A DNA stretch of 5,669 nt from Candidatus Roizmanbacteria bacterium. Its GTDB lineage: Bacteria; Patescibacteriota; Microgenomatia; UBA1406; GWC2-37-13. Each line of letters opens with the position of its first letter. Within the stretch, counting starts at the first letter, position 1. Of the stretch, positions 1 through 5,547 are shown one piece after another. The position numbers and the translations under genes were made by a program. The DNA lies in assembly GCA_027002315.1 (NCBI GenBank), contig JALWZV010000042.1, positions 1 to 5,669 on the forward strand, given 5' to 3'. The notes under the pieces were generated by a model that was not told where the DNA came from, searched no databases, and worked only from the letters and a program-made list of their open reading frames with translations.

Positions 1-123
1 TTTACTAAAAAAGAACTAGATAAATGGATGACTGAAAGTATTGATTCGGGAATCATTAATAGTAAAGTTTGGATGGATGTAAAAGATAAAGTTTTTGCTA
101 AATTTAATTTTATTTGCAGTTAA
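1..123 (+). CDS. C-terminal end of an unidentified protein (5' end outside window)
   Basis: Frame 1 is open from the first base to a TAA at 121-123 and gives 40 residues, beginning FTKKELDKWM and ending AKFNFICS. The composition (mixed charged and hydrophobic, with two Trp) looks like real protein. An open frame of this length could still arise by chance in AT-rich DNA with a probability of a few percent. The stretch ESIDSGIINSK followed by a DVKDKVFAKF tail is faintly reminiscent of the C-termini of small ParD/CopG-type antitoxins, but too little is visible to assign a family, and the following gene is not a toxin. Its stop codon touches the ribosome-binding site of the CAP-domain gene, which starts 13 bases later. 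The two genes are therefore probably co-transcribed and perhaps translationally coupled. Confidence 0.6.
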   Translation, partial: FTKKELDKWMTESIDSGIINSKVWMDVKDKVFAKFNFICS

Positions 124-127
124 AGGA
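123..127 (+). promoter_or_regulatory. Ribosome-binding site deciding the CAP gene start
   Basis: AAGGA lies 9 bases before the ATG at 137. The frame stays open upstream to a possible TTG at 95, but that codon has no Shine-Dalgarno sequence and would add a non-signal-like extension, so ATG 137 is preferred. Confidence 0.75.
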
Positions 128-136
128 CTAAGTCAT

Positions 137-1396
137 ATGCGCATTGTAATTTGGGGATTAATTTTGGTTGTAAGTGCCATGGCACATAATCAGATTAATC
201 AAATAGAACCTCAACATAAAGAGGTTATTAAAAAAGAAGCATTGGCTTTAGACTTTGAGATGGAAAAGCTCTATCTTATGAATTATTTAAATGAGATTAG
301 AGAAGCTACTGGATTGGTTGGATTTAATAGTTCAGATATTTTAGAAAAATCAGCTGAGAATCATGCAAGATACCTTATAGACAATGATGTAGCAAGTCAC
401 TATGAAGAAGCAGGAAAACCTGATTTTACAGGTGTAAGCATAGGTGATAGAACAGACGCTGCTGGTTATCAATCTTATTATGTTTCTGAAAACCTTTCAT
501 GTGGAAGTAGAGATTACAAAGAGTCTATCGATGGTCTTTTTGCTGCTATTTATCATCGTTTTGGATTTTTAGATTTTAAGATAAATGAAATAGGTATTGG
601 TGTCAATCAAAATAGTTCAGAAAAAGAGAAAACCTCTTTTGTCTATAATATGGGAAACAGCAAGCTCAATCGGCTTTGTAACGGAAACAGTTTTAGTGGC
701 TATGGCAGATACATTACTGGAGCTTGTATTGATAAAGCATTTAAAATAGAAGAGGAGTCTTTCAGTGATGCTTCGTCTATAAATAGTACGAATATTGTCA
801 TCTACCCTTATGATGGTCAAGTTGATGTCCCTCCTGCATTTTTTGAAGAGACACCAGACCCATTACCTGAGTATGATGTCAGTGGTTTTCCTATTAGCAT
901 TAGTTTCAACGAGGAGCATTTTAATCGTTTAAAGGTAACAAGCTTCAAACTCTTTGACAGCCAAAACAAAGAAGTAACAAATACCTTGCTCTATGACCAT
1001 AAATCAGATATTCACCATAAATTTAAAAAGTTTGAGTTTGCACTGTTTCCTTTAGAGCGTTTAGAGTGGAACAGTGAATACAGGGTAAAGGTAGAGTATA
1101 TCGCCAATGGTGCTAAAAAAGAGAAAGAGTGGCATTTTAAAACACGAACTTTTGAAGCAAAACTACATACTGTAACAGCACAAAATCATACTTTTAAAGT
1201 ACAAAAAAATGTATCTGAAATTTTTTATTTTAAGCCACTCTCTAAAACAGATGTCTTGGGTAACATAGAGTATCCACAATCTGTTGATGTAACTATTATA
1301 GATAACAATACTATTCGATTTACAGCTTCTGATGATGCCCCTAATGAAGTTAAATTAAACTTTGGTAAGCATAAACTTTTATTGAGAGTGGAGTAG
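137..1396 (+). CDS. Secreted CAP (SCP/PR1-like) domain protein with C-terminal Ig-like region
   Basis: The predicted protein has 419 residues. Residues 1-16 form a signal peptide (hydrophobic core IVIWGLILVVSA, likely cleavage after AMA at 16), so it is exported. Residues about 43-175 match the CAP superfamily (Pfam CAP/SCP). They show a helix with YLNEIREATGL, a first histidine in ASHYE (H88), FTG and DR motifs, AAGY, the hallmark SENLSCG (E118), YHRFGFL (H140) and EIGIGVN. Two His and one Glu of the classic CAP site are clear; the second Glu is not obvious. Three Cys (122, 181, 197) could form a disulfide. From about 218 a YPYDGQVDVPPAF segment opens a beta-rich, Ig-like region to about 337, followed by a second beta-rich tail ending at 419. 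Bacterial CAP proteins are secreted or surface proteins with mostly unknown activity, so no enzymatic role is claimed. No promoter of its own is evident. Confidence 0.88.
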   Translation: MRIVIWGLILVVSAMAHNQINQIEPQHKEVIKKEALALDFEMEKLYLMNYLNEIREATGLVGFNSSDILEKSAENHARYLIDNDVASHYEEAGKPDFTGVSIGDRTDAAGYQSYYVSENLSCGSRDYKESIDGLFAAIYHRFGFLDFKINEIGIGVNQNSSEKEKTSFVYNMGNSKLNRLCNGNSFSGYGRYITGACIDKAFKIEEESFSDASSINSTNIVIYPYDGQVDVPPAFFEETPDPLPEYDVSGFPISISFNEEHFNRLKVTSFKLFDSQNKEVTNTLLYDHKSDIHHKFKKFEFALFPLERLEWNSEYRVKVEYIANGAKKEKEWHFKTRTFEAKLHTVTAQNHTFKVQKNVSEIFYFKPLSKTDVLGNIEYPQSVDVTIIDNNTIRFTASDDAPNEVKLNFGKHKLLLRVE

Positions 1397-1416
1397 TTTT
1401 AGAATTTATAGTCATT

Positions 1417-1440
1417 ATCAGAGGGGTTTAGTCCTCTGAT
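1417..1440. terminator. Hairpin between convergent genes, probable terminator
   Basis: ATCAGAGG at 1417-1424 pairs perfectly with CCTCTGAT at 1433-1440 (8 bp stem, 8-base loop). The sequence after it on the plus strand is TTATTATA, a modest U-rich tail, so it best serves the CAP gene ending at 1396. Read on the minus strand it follows the small lipoprotein gene (stop at 1444) directly but has no U-run, so termination in that direction is less certain. Confidence 0.65.
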
Positions 1441-1443
1441 TTA

Positions 1444-1614
1444 TTATATGTTAGGAATAGAAGGTGGAACTTTTTCTTTTTGAGTTACTGCTGGTGACTT
1501 TGGTCCATTTTGTTCCGTAGTACCTGTTGTATCTGTTGCGTTTGCACTTTCTTCTGCACAGCCTATAAATAGTAAAAATGTCAATCCTAAAATTATTGTA
1601 TATGCTCTTTTCAT
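1444..1614 (-). CDS. Small Thr/Pro-rich lipoprotein (56 aa), unknown function
   Basis: An ATG at 1614-1612 opens a 56-residue frame ending in TAA at 1446-1444. The N-terminus MKRAYTIILGLTFLLFIGC is a textbook lipoprotein signal: Lys-Arg, a hydrophobic core and the lipobox FIGC with the acylated Cys at 19. The mature part is only 38 residues, rich in Thr, Ser, Pro, Glu and Gln, with no Trp, Tyr or Phe, so it is probably a disordered membrane-tethered peptide. The residue after Cys is Ala, then two Glu. AAGGA lies 6 bases before the ATG. The gene has its own promoter inside the 71-bp repeat that also precedes the neighbouring beta-barrel gene. The Shine-Dalgarno site, promoter and lipobox together make it a convincing gene despite its size. 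No family is recognised. Confidence 0.82.
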   Translation of the reverse strand: MKRAYTIILGLTFLLFIGCAEESANATDTTGTTEQNGPKSPAVTQKEKVPPSIPNI

Positions 1615-1678
1615 TTTTATTCCTTAATATATTTATTGTAGCACAAGTCTATACTGAAAAAATGGATAAAAGATGTAG
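1608..1678 (-). repeat. 71-bp direct repeat, copy A (promoter-leader cassette)
   Basis: This segment matches 2250-2320 at 68 of 71 positions without gaps. The differences are at 1644, 1654 and 1656, all upstream of the -10 element. On the minus strand it runs from about 50 bases upstream of the predicted transcription start through the -10, leader, Shine-Dalgarno and ATGAAAA of the small lipoprotein gene. Identity stops sharply at 1607/2249 and 1679/2321. Confidence 0.95.
1635..1643 (-). promoter_or_regulatory. Extended -10 promoter of the small lipoprotein gene
   Basis: On the minus strand the site reads TGCTACAAT, an extended -10 (TGnTATAAT with one mismatch). No good -35 hexamer is present 16-18 bases upstream, only T-rich sequence, as is common for the main sigma factor of Campylobacterota. 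The predicted start is near 1628, giving a leader of only about 14 bases that holds the AAGGA site (1621-1625). Confidence 0.65.
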
Positions 1679-1707
1679 AGATAGTAAACTTTTACGGTTT
1701 ATCTTTT

Positions 1708-2256
1708 TTAAAATGCATAACCCAATTTTAAAAACTCAAATTCAAATATCTTTGGATCATCATTATAGATATTTGGCATAGAAATTCCCCCACCTGAGCC
1801 AAATATATGATTTTCTCCTGAAAAAAAGTATGTGTAACTTGCACCAATTCCAAAATACAAGTTGTTAGAATAAAAGAAGCGAAATCCTATACTCGTACCA
1901 AGACCAAGCTTTGTAGTCGACTTATCCTCTTCTCCACCCCAAAGTTTAGCAACTCTAAAGAGTCCACCAACATACAATTTTTTATTGATAAACTTTCTAT
2001 ACTCTGCATCAACTGTTACTGTTTGTTCATTATATTCATCCCATTTATTCTGTTTTATATAAATAGGAAAATGTAACTCTGCATTTTGTTCTTTTAGAAA
2101 GTAAGAAATTCCTCCACTAAAACTATGATAATCTGATTCTTGAGCTATAAGCCGAATAGGACTTAATTCTATACCAATATAGTCATTCTTAAATATTGGC
2201 TCTTCTGAAAATAATAATAATGGAAAGAGTAAAGCTATAAGTTTTATTTTTTTCAT
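1708..2256 (-). CDS. Small outer-membrane beta-barrel protein
   Basis: The protein has 182 residues. Residues 1-17 (MKKIKLIALLFPLLLFS, then EEP) form a Sec signal peptide. The rest alternates polar and hydrophobic residues in about eight segments rich in aromatics and Gly: near 25-38, 45-54, 60-69, 78-90, 94-106, 115-129, 132-146 and 171-182. The chain ends in KLGYAF. A terminal Phe after alternating residues is the usual beta-signal recognised by the BAM assembly machine. Length and strand count fit an 8-stranded barrel of the OmpW/OmpX size class, but no specific family motif was recognised, so the transported or bound ligand is unknown. It follows the histidine kinase gene by 66 bases and is driven by repeat copy B. 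The downstream small lipoprotein gene has the same promoter sequence, so the two are probably expressed together. Confidence 0.8.
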   Translation of the reverse strand: MKKIKLIALLFPLLLFSEEPIFKNDYIGIELSPIRLIAQESDYHSFSGGISYFLKEQNAELHFPIYIKQNKWDEYNEQTVTVDAEYRKFINKKLYVGGLFRVAKLWGGEEDKSTTKLGLGTSIGFRFFYSNNLYFGIGASYTYFFSGENHIFGSGGGISMPNIYNDDPKIFEFEFLKLGYAF

Positions 2257-2320
2257 TTTTATTCCTTAATATATTTATTGTAGCAGAAGTCTATATTAAA
2301 AAAATGGATAAAAGATGTAG
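2250..2320 (-). repeat. 71-bp direct repeat, copy B (promoter-leader cassette)
   Basis: This is the partner of 1608-1678, offset by exactly 642 bases, with 68/71 identity. It fills almost the whole gap between the kinase stop codon (2323-2325) and the beta-barrel gene and includes that gene's ATG plus the next four bases. From the -10 element to the start codon the two copies are identical. Confidence 0.95.
2277..2285 (-). promoter_or_regulatory. Extended -10 promoter of the beta-barrel gene
   Basis: The minus strand reads TGCTACAAT, the same extended -10 as in copy A. The predicted start is near 2270, with an AAGGA site at 2263-2267 and 6 bases to the ATG. The upstream promoter sequence begins only two bases after the kinase stop codon, so the gene can be transcribed independently of the two-component operon. 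Confidence 0.65.
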
Positions 2321-2322
2321 CG

Positions 2323-3747
2323 TTAGAATTTAATGCTAAATATACTTAAGTTTTTATTGGAGGTAAGCATAAGCTTACCTTTCATCTCTTTTTCAATAAT
2401 AGTTTTAGCAATATAAAGTCCTATGCCATCACTCTCTTCTTTTGTACTAAAATAGGGTTCAAAAATTTTTATTTGGTCATTTTTGCTAATACTTCCAGCA
2501 TTGTCTGTAACCATGATGAGGTTGTTGTCAATTAGAATTTCAATCTTTGGATTAAGTGTTTGTTGCTCAACAAGGGCATCTTTTGCATTGTTAATGAGAT
2601 TTAAAATAACCTGTTCAAACTCATTTCTATTATAGATTAGGCTAAAGTCTTTTTTTGTTTGAAGCTCAATCTCTATATCATGTGTTTTAAGCGTAGAACT
2701 TGCGATGGTTAAAACAGCTTCACAAGCATCTTTTACACTAAAGGTCTCTTTCTCTTTACTTGGATTATAAAAATTACGAAATGTCTCAATGTTTTTAGAC
2801 ATATACTCAATCTGTTCAGAGGCTTCTTGAATGCTCTGTTTTAGCTCTTTGTTTTCATGCTGAAAGCTTTTAATATGCATAAGAGAGTAGGACAAAAAAG
2901 TAAGAGGTTGTCTCCATTGGTGTGCGATGATTGAAATCATTTCACCCATAGAGGCTAAGCGTGACTGTTGAAGTAGTAGTGTTTGTTGCTCTTTTTGCTC
3001 ATCTTCAATGAGTTTAAATCTGTAAGAGAGTGCAAAAGAGAGAAGCATTGATTCAAAAGCAAAGGCAATATGTAAAATAGGAAAGTTAAATTTATTATGG
3101 TTGATAAAATAGAGTAACTCTAATAAAAGGATAATAATAACAAGATGCCACCCAATCATTAAAAAATAAAAAGGGACATCTTTTTGGCGAATATATCTAA
3201 AGGCTTCTGAGAGTATAAATGCAATCCAAACAACTGTTGGTACAAATTTTGTAAAAAAGGTATGACCTAAGATAAAAGAGAGTAGTAAGTCAAAAATACT
3301 AAGATATAAAATGGTTCTAATAGTTTTATTGAGTTTATCTGTTCTGTATGTTTGAAAAAACTCTTGAAGAAAGAGTAACGAGAAGATAAGAACGAGTGTT
3401 TGAGAAGTATCAAAGAGATAAAAACTTTTAAAATTATACATCTCAGTAAAAGGATAAATCTGTAAAGCCTCTAAATTTACCAAAGAGAGTAAAACAAAAA
3501 ATTGAGCTAAGGCGTAGTATAGGTATTGACGGTTACGAATGTAAAAGTAAAAAGCAAAGTTGTAAATCATGGCTGAAAATATGATACCTAAAGAAAATAC
3601 AGCAAACATAAAAGCACTGTTATCATAGAGATGAGGTTTAGTTATGAATTGACTGTTTTGTATAAAAAAATCATCATAAAAAAAGAGTAGAGAGATTACT
3701 AGATAGATGAACAATGCAAAATATTTAATTTTTAAAATATTATCCAT
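2323..3747 (-). CDS. Membrane sensor histidine kinase with 7TM-DISM-like N-terminus
   Basis: The protein has 474 residues from the chosen ATG at 3747-3745. It shows about eight membrane segments (near 8-24, 44-69, 75-92, 113-131, 143-162, 167-184, 192-215 and 222-241). Segments 2-8 resemble the 7TM part of 7TMR-DISM receptors. A charged, Gln-rich linker (243-262) leads to the H-box IIAHQWRQPL with phospho-acceptor H276. The ATPase domain has the N-box NLINNAKDA (383-391), G1 box DNAGS (415-419), F-box FEPYFSTK (429-436) and G2 DGIGL (440-444). By family knowledge it autophosphorylates H276 and passes the phosphate to a regulator, here surely the adjacent one. Oddities: no large periplasmic DISMED2 sensor domain, only a loop of about 20 residues after segment 1; Ser in place of the usual second Gly in the G1 box; and a shortened C-terminus. 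The ATG at 3786 gives 487 residues but lies deeper in the regulator gene. ATG 3747 has a Shine-Dalgarno site. Confidence 0.9.
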   Translation of the reverse strand: MDNILKIKYFALFIYLVISLLFFYDDFFIQNSQFITKPHLYDNSAFMFAVFSLGIIFSAMIYNFAFYFYIRNRQYLYYALAQFFVLLSLVNLEALQIYPFTEMYNFKSFYLFDTSQTLVLIFSLLFLQEFFQTYRTDKLNKTIRTILYLSIFDLLLSFILGHTFFTKFVPTVVWIAFILSEAFRYIRQKDVPFYFLMIGWHLVIIILLLELLYFINHNKFNFPILHIAFAFESMLLSFALSYRFKLIEDEQKEQQTLLLQQSRLASMGEMISIIAHQWRQPLTFLSYSLMHIKSFQHENKELKQSIQEASEQIEYMSKNIETFRNFYNPSKEKETFSVKDACEAVLTIASSTLKTHDIEIELQTKKDFSLIYNRNEFEQVILNLINNAKDALVEQQTLNPKIEILIDNNLIMVTDNAGSISKNDQIKIFEPYFSTKEESDGIGLYIAKTIIEKEMKGKLMLTSNKNLSIFSIKF

Positions 3748-4420
3748 TGAGGTGAATCCTATAGCCATATTTTGAGATGTTTTCAATGGCTTCCTTGCCT
3801 ACAATTTTACGAACATCTCGTACCAAAGAGCGAAGTGCATCTGAACTCATGGCTTTATCAAACCATATAAATTGTTCTATCTCTTCATACGAGACAATAC
3901 GCCCTTGATTTTTAATGAGTAGAAAAAGTAACTTGTGTTGGTACTCTGTTAGGGGAATTAATCTATCTTCTTTTACAAGTGTATGGTTGAGCATATCAAA
4001 ACTATCTGTTCTGTTTATCTTAACAACAGAAGGTCGTTGCAGGGCTATATGCTCAAAACAGAGGTTTAAAGCTTTGAAAAGCTCCTCTTCTTTAATGGGT
4101 TTTGACAAGTAGTTAATGAGATTTAACTGAACAGCTTCTAAAAGGTAAGCCGTTGTAGTATAGGCGGTGTTGATAATAATTGGAGTATGCTTATCCTCTT
4201 TCCTAATATGTCGACAAAACTCTAAGCCATTCATCTCTGGCATCTCAATGTCACTAATGATAATGTCAGGCTTTAGCTCATGATACATGGCTAAGCCTTC
4301 TACTCCATCTTTTGCTTCATAAACTTCTAAAAAATAAGGCTTTAAAACAGTAGTAGCAATACGACGTATCATCACTTCATCATCGACAAATAGTAAGGTA
4401 TATTTTGTTCTCTTTAGCAT
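3740..4420 (-). CDS. OmpR-family DNA-binding response regulator
   Basis: The protein has 226 residues. Residues about 7-122 are a receiver domain with acidic pocket D13 and D14, phospho-acceptor D57 in ISDIEMPEMNG, switch residue T85 (INTAY), Y104 and the invariant K107 in LSKPI. Residues about 140-224 form a winged-helix DNA-binding domain (LTEYQHKLLFLLIKNQG, then MSSDALRSLVRDVRK as the likely recognition helix, and the wing KYGYRIH). It is the partner of the overlapping kinase gene: phosphorylation at D57 should promote dimerisation and DNA binding. It is the first gene of the two-gene operon, with a good -10 about 26-31 bases upstream. The Shine-Dalgarno match before ATG 4420 is weak (GTAGAG directly ahead). 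Targets are not known; the duplicated promoters downstream, its own promoter and the divergent lipoprotein gene are the obvious candidates by position. Confidence 0.93.
   Translation of the reverse strand: MLKRTKYTLLFVDDEVMIRRIATTVLKPYFLEVYEAKDGVEGLAMYHELKPDIIISDIEMPEMNGLEFCRHIRKEDKHTPIIINTAYTTTAYLLEAVQLNLINYLSKPIKEEELFKALNLCFEHIALQRPSVVKINRTDSFDMLNHTLVKEDRLIPLTEYQHKLLFLLIKNQGRIVSYEEIEQFIWFDKAMSSDALRSLVRDVRKIVGKEAIENISKYGYRIHLNG
3757..3760 (-). promoter_or_regulatory. Ribosome-binding site deciding the kinase start
   Basis: The minus strand reads TAGGAT with AGGA 9 bases before the ATG at 3747. The start codon and regulator stop overlap in ATGGATAA (3747 to 3740), an 8-base overlap typical of translationally coupled regulator-kinase pairs. 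This favours 3747 over the upstream ATG codons at 3786 and 3768. Confidence 0.65.
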
Positions 4421-4421
4421 C

Positions 4422-4438
4422 TCTACACTTTTTCTACA
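4422..4438 (-). promoter_or_regulatory. Tandem TGTAGA repeats in the regulator leader, possible regulator site
   Basis: On the minus strand TGTAGA occurs twice, at 4438-4433 and 4427-4422, 11 bases apart start to start. OmpR-family regulators bind direct repeats with about this one-turn spacing. The site lies just after the predicted transcription start, where binding would repress. The motif is short and AT-rich, so this is only a suggestion. Confidence 0.25.
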
Positions 4439-4445
4439 TTTATTT

Positions 4446-4475
4446 ATTATAAATTTCTCTAACCATGGTAGTAAA
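4446..4475 (-). promoter_or_regulatory. Promoter of the regulator-kinase operon
   Basis: The minus strand has a perfect TATAAT at 4451-4446 and a TTTACT at 4475-4470 as a 4/6 match to the -35 box with an 18-base spacer. The predicted start is near 4439, giving a leader of about 19 bases. The 8-base palindrome ACCATGGT (4462-4469) lies within the spacer. Confidence 0.6.
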
Positions 4476-4515
4476 TAAAATATTTAGATAAACTTAAGTG
4501 ATTAATTTTATAAAA

Positions 4516-4522
4516 AGAGGAG
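4516..4522 (+). promoter_or_regulatory. Ribosome-binding site deciding the TTG start at 4528
   Basis: AGAGGAG lies 5 bases before TTG 4528. The frame also offers GTG at 4498, but that codon has no Shine-Dalgarno site and would place 10 extra residues ahead of an already complete lipoprotein signal. Confidence 0.7.
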
Positions 4523-4527
4523 TAGGT

Positions 4528-5445
4528 TTGCAAAAAATAGCATATTGGTCATTGATTCTATTTCTTTTGGTAGGGTGTGTAGGGCAAAGTAAAAGTCCTG
4601 AAGGAGAAGAAGTTGTTGCGTCTCCTGCTCCTGGAGCAGTTCCATCTCGTATAGTATTACCTAAGGTTATTGATATTGATTTTCCTAATGCCTTAAAAAG
4701 TCTAAATTCAGATATTTTTGTTGAAAATATTCAAGCTAAAATAGCCATAGAGAAAGAACAACTTAAACTTTTAGAAGAGATTAGCTCTCAGCTCAATCAA
4801 GAGTGTGAAGCCTTAAGTGAGTGTTATGTAGATGCTAACAATAGTGCTTTTGTAGGAAAAATCAAACTAAATCAATACGCTAATACTTTAAAGTATCAGT
4901 ATAAACTCTCTTTAGTTACAAGCAATCAAGAACAGATTAGTTTCTCTTGGTCAGATGTTAAAGCAGATGTTTTAACCGTTTATGAAAAAGAGAACAACTA
5001 TGTAGCCATGCATTATTTTAAAGATATCTCAGTAGAAAAAGAAGTACTCTACATCGATGAGAGTCAAAAAACATCTAAAAACTCTTTGATGATTAGTTTA
5101 GACAATAATAAAAGTGAGTACAGACTACGCTCAAACTATATTTCTACAGATATAAGTGGTTCTTCTAATATTTTAGTTAAAAATGAGACTCTTTTAGAAG
5201 AGAATGAAAATATGTATAGTCTCAATAAAGACTACACTGATGTAGAAGAGGGTGCATATGTACTTCTTGCTTCTAACAAAGAGAATCAACCCTCAAATTT
5301 GCTAGAAGTGTTTGAAAATGCACAAGGGAGTTTTTTGTCTTTTGACCATAAAGTACAAGGGTTCAGCTATAGAGATTTAGAAGGTGATGCTATTAGTGCT
5401 AGTATAAATGAAGTTGTTCCCTCTCCTGTAAATGCTTTAGATTAA
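4528..5445 (+). CDS. Lipoprotein of unknown function (305 aa)
   Basis: From the TTG at 4528 the product has 305 residues. MQKIAYWSLILFLLVGC is a compact lipoprotein signal with lipobox LVGC and acylated Cys at 17. A Pro/Ala/Ser/Glu linker (about 18-40) tethers the folded part. Residues about 54-92 are helical and charged (KIAIEKEQLKLLEEISSQL, possible coiled coil). Two Cys at 93 and 99 (ECEALSEC) are close enough for a disulfide. From about 105 to the end the sequence looks beta-rich and polar, with many Asn, Ser, Lys and Glu and repeated YxY-type strands; the C-terminus is SPVNALD. No family was recognised. It is transcribed divergently from the response regulator across 107 bases, so its promoter shares control DNA with that operon, although no convincing plus-strand -10/-35 pair was seen. 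The kinase-like gene follows on the same strand. Confidence 0.82.
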   Translation: MQKIAYWSLILFLLVGCVGQSKSPEGEEVVASPAPGAVPSRIVLPKVIDIDFPNALKSLNSDIFVENIQAKIAIEKEQLKLLEEISSQLNQECEALSECYVDANNSAFVGKIKLNQYANTLKYQYKLSLVTSNQEQISFSWSDVKADVLTVYEKENNYVAMHYFKDISVEKEVLYIDESQKTSKNSLMISLDNNKSEYRLRSNYISTDISGSSNILVKNETLLEENENMYSLNKDYTDVEEGAYVLLASNKENQPSNLLEVFENAQGSFLSFDHKVQGFSYRDLEGDAISASINEVVPSPVNALD

Positions 5446-5502
5446 TGTTTATCTCTATGCGTTGATTTGTTCTATGAAAGTTAATGAATCATAATAAGAT
5501 TG

Positions 5503-5511
5503 TGCTATTAT
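5503..5511 (+). promoter_or_regulatory. Possible extended -10 promoter of the kinase-like gene
   Basis: TGCTATTAT matches the extended -10 pattern with one mismatch in the hexamer (5506-5511) and resembles the TGCTACAAT of the duplicated promoters. A clear -35 is lacking. The inverted repeat TATTATT-CTC-AATAATA (5506-5522) overlaps it and the predicted start near 5518, so it could be an operator. Confidence 0.4.
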
Positions 5512-5547
5512 TCTCAATAATAATCAAAGTAATTTGAGGAAGAAAAA

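Noticed and set aside
617..820. Minus-strand open frame inside the CAP gene
   Set aside because: It is the shadow of a well-supported coding region, with no start signals and no protein-like motifs.
1444..1614. Idea that the 56-residue lipoprotein is a truncated copy of the 305-residue lipoprotein
   Set aside because: Both have a Pro-rich stretch after the lipid Cys, but that is low-complexity linker; no aligned motif supports common origin.
1680..1707. Possible terminator hairpin after the beta-barrel gene
   Set aside because: The only pairing (AAAC with GTTT, plus GATA with TATC across a bulge) is weak and lacks a U-run in the gene's direction.
1578..1781. Plus-strand open frame with a hydrophobic N-terminus
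   Set aside because: It lies antisense to the small lipoprotein start, repeat copy A and the end of the beta-barrel gene. It has no Shine-Dalgarno site, and its hydrophobic part is the complement of promoter and signal-peptide DNA.
3915..4112. Plus-strand open frame inside the response regulator gene
   Set aside because: It is antisense to conserved receiver and winged-helix coding sequence and has no start signals.
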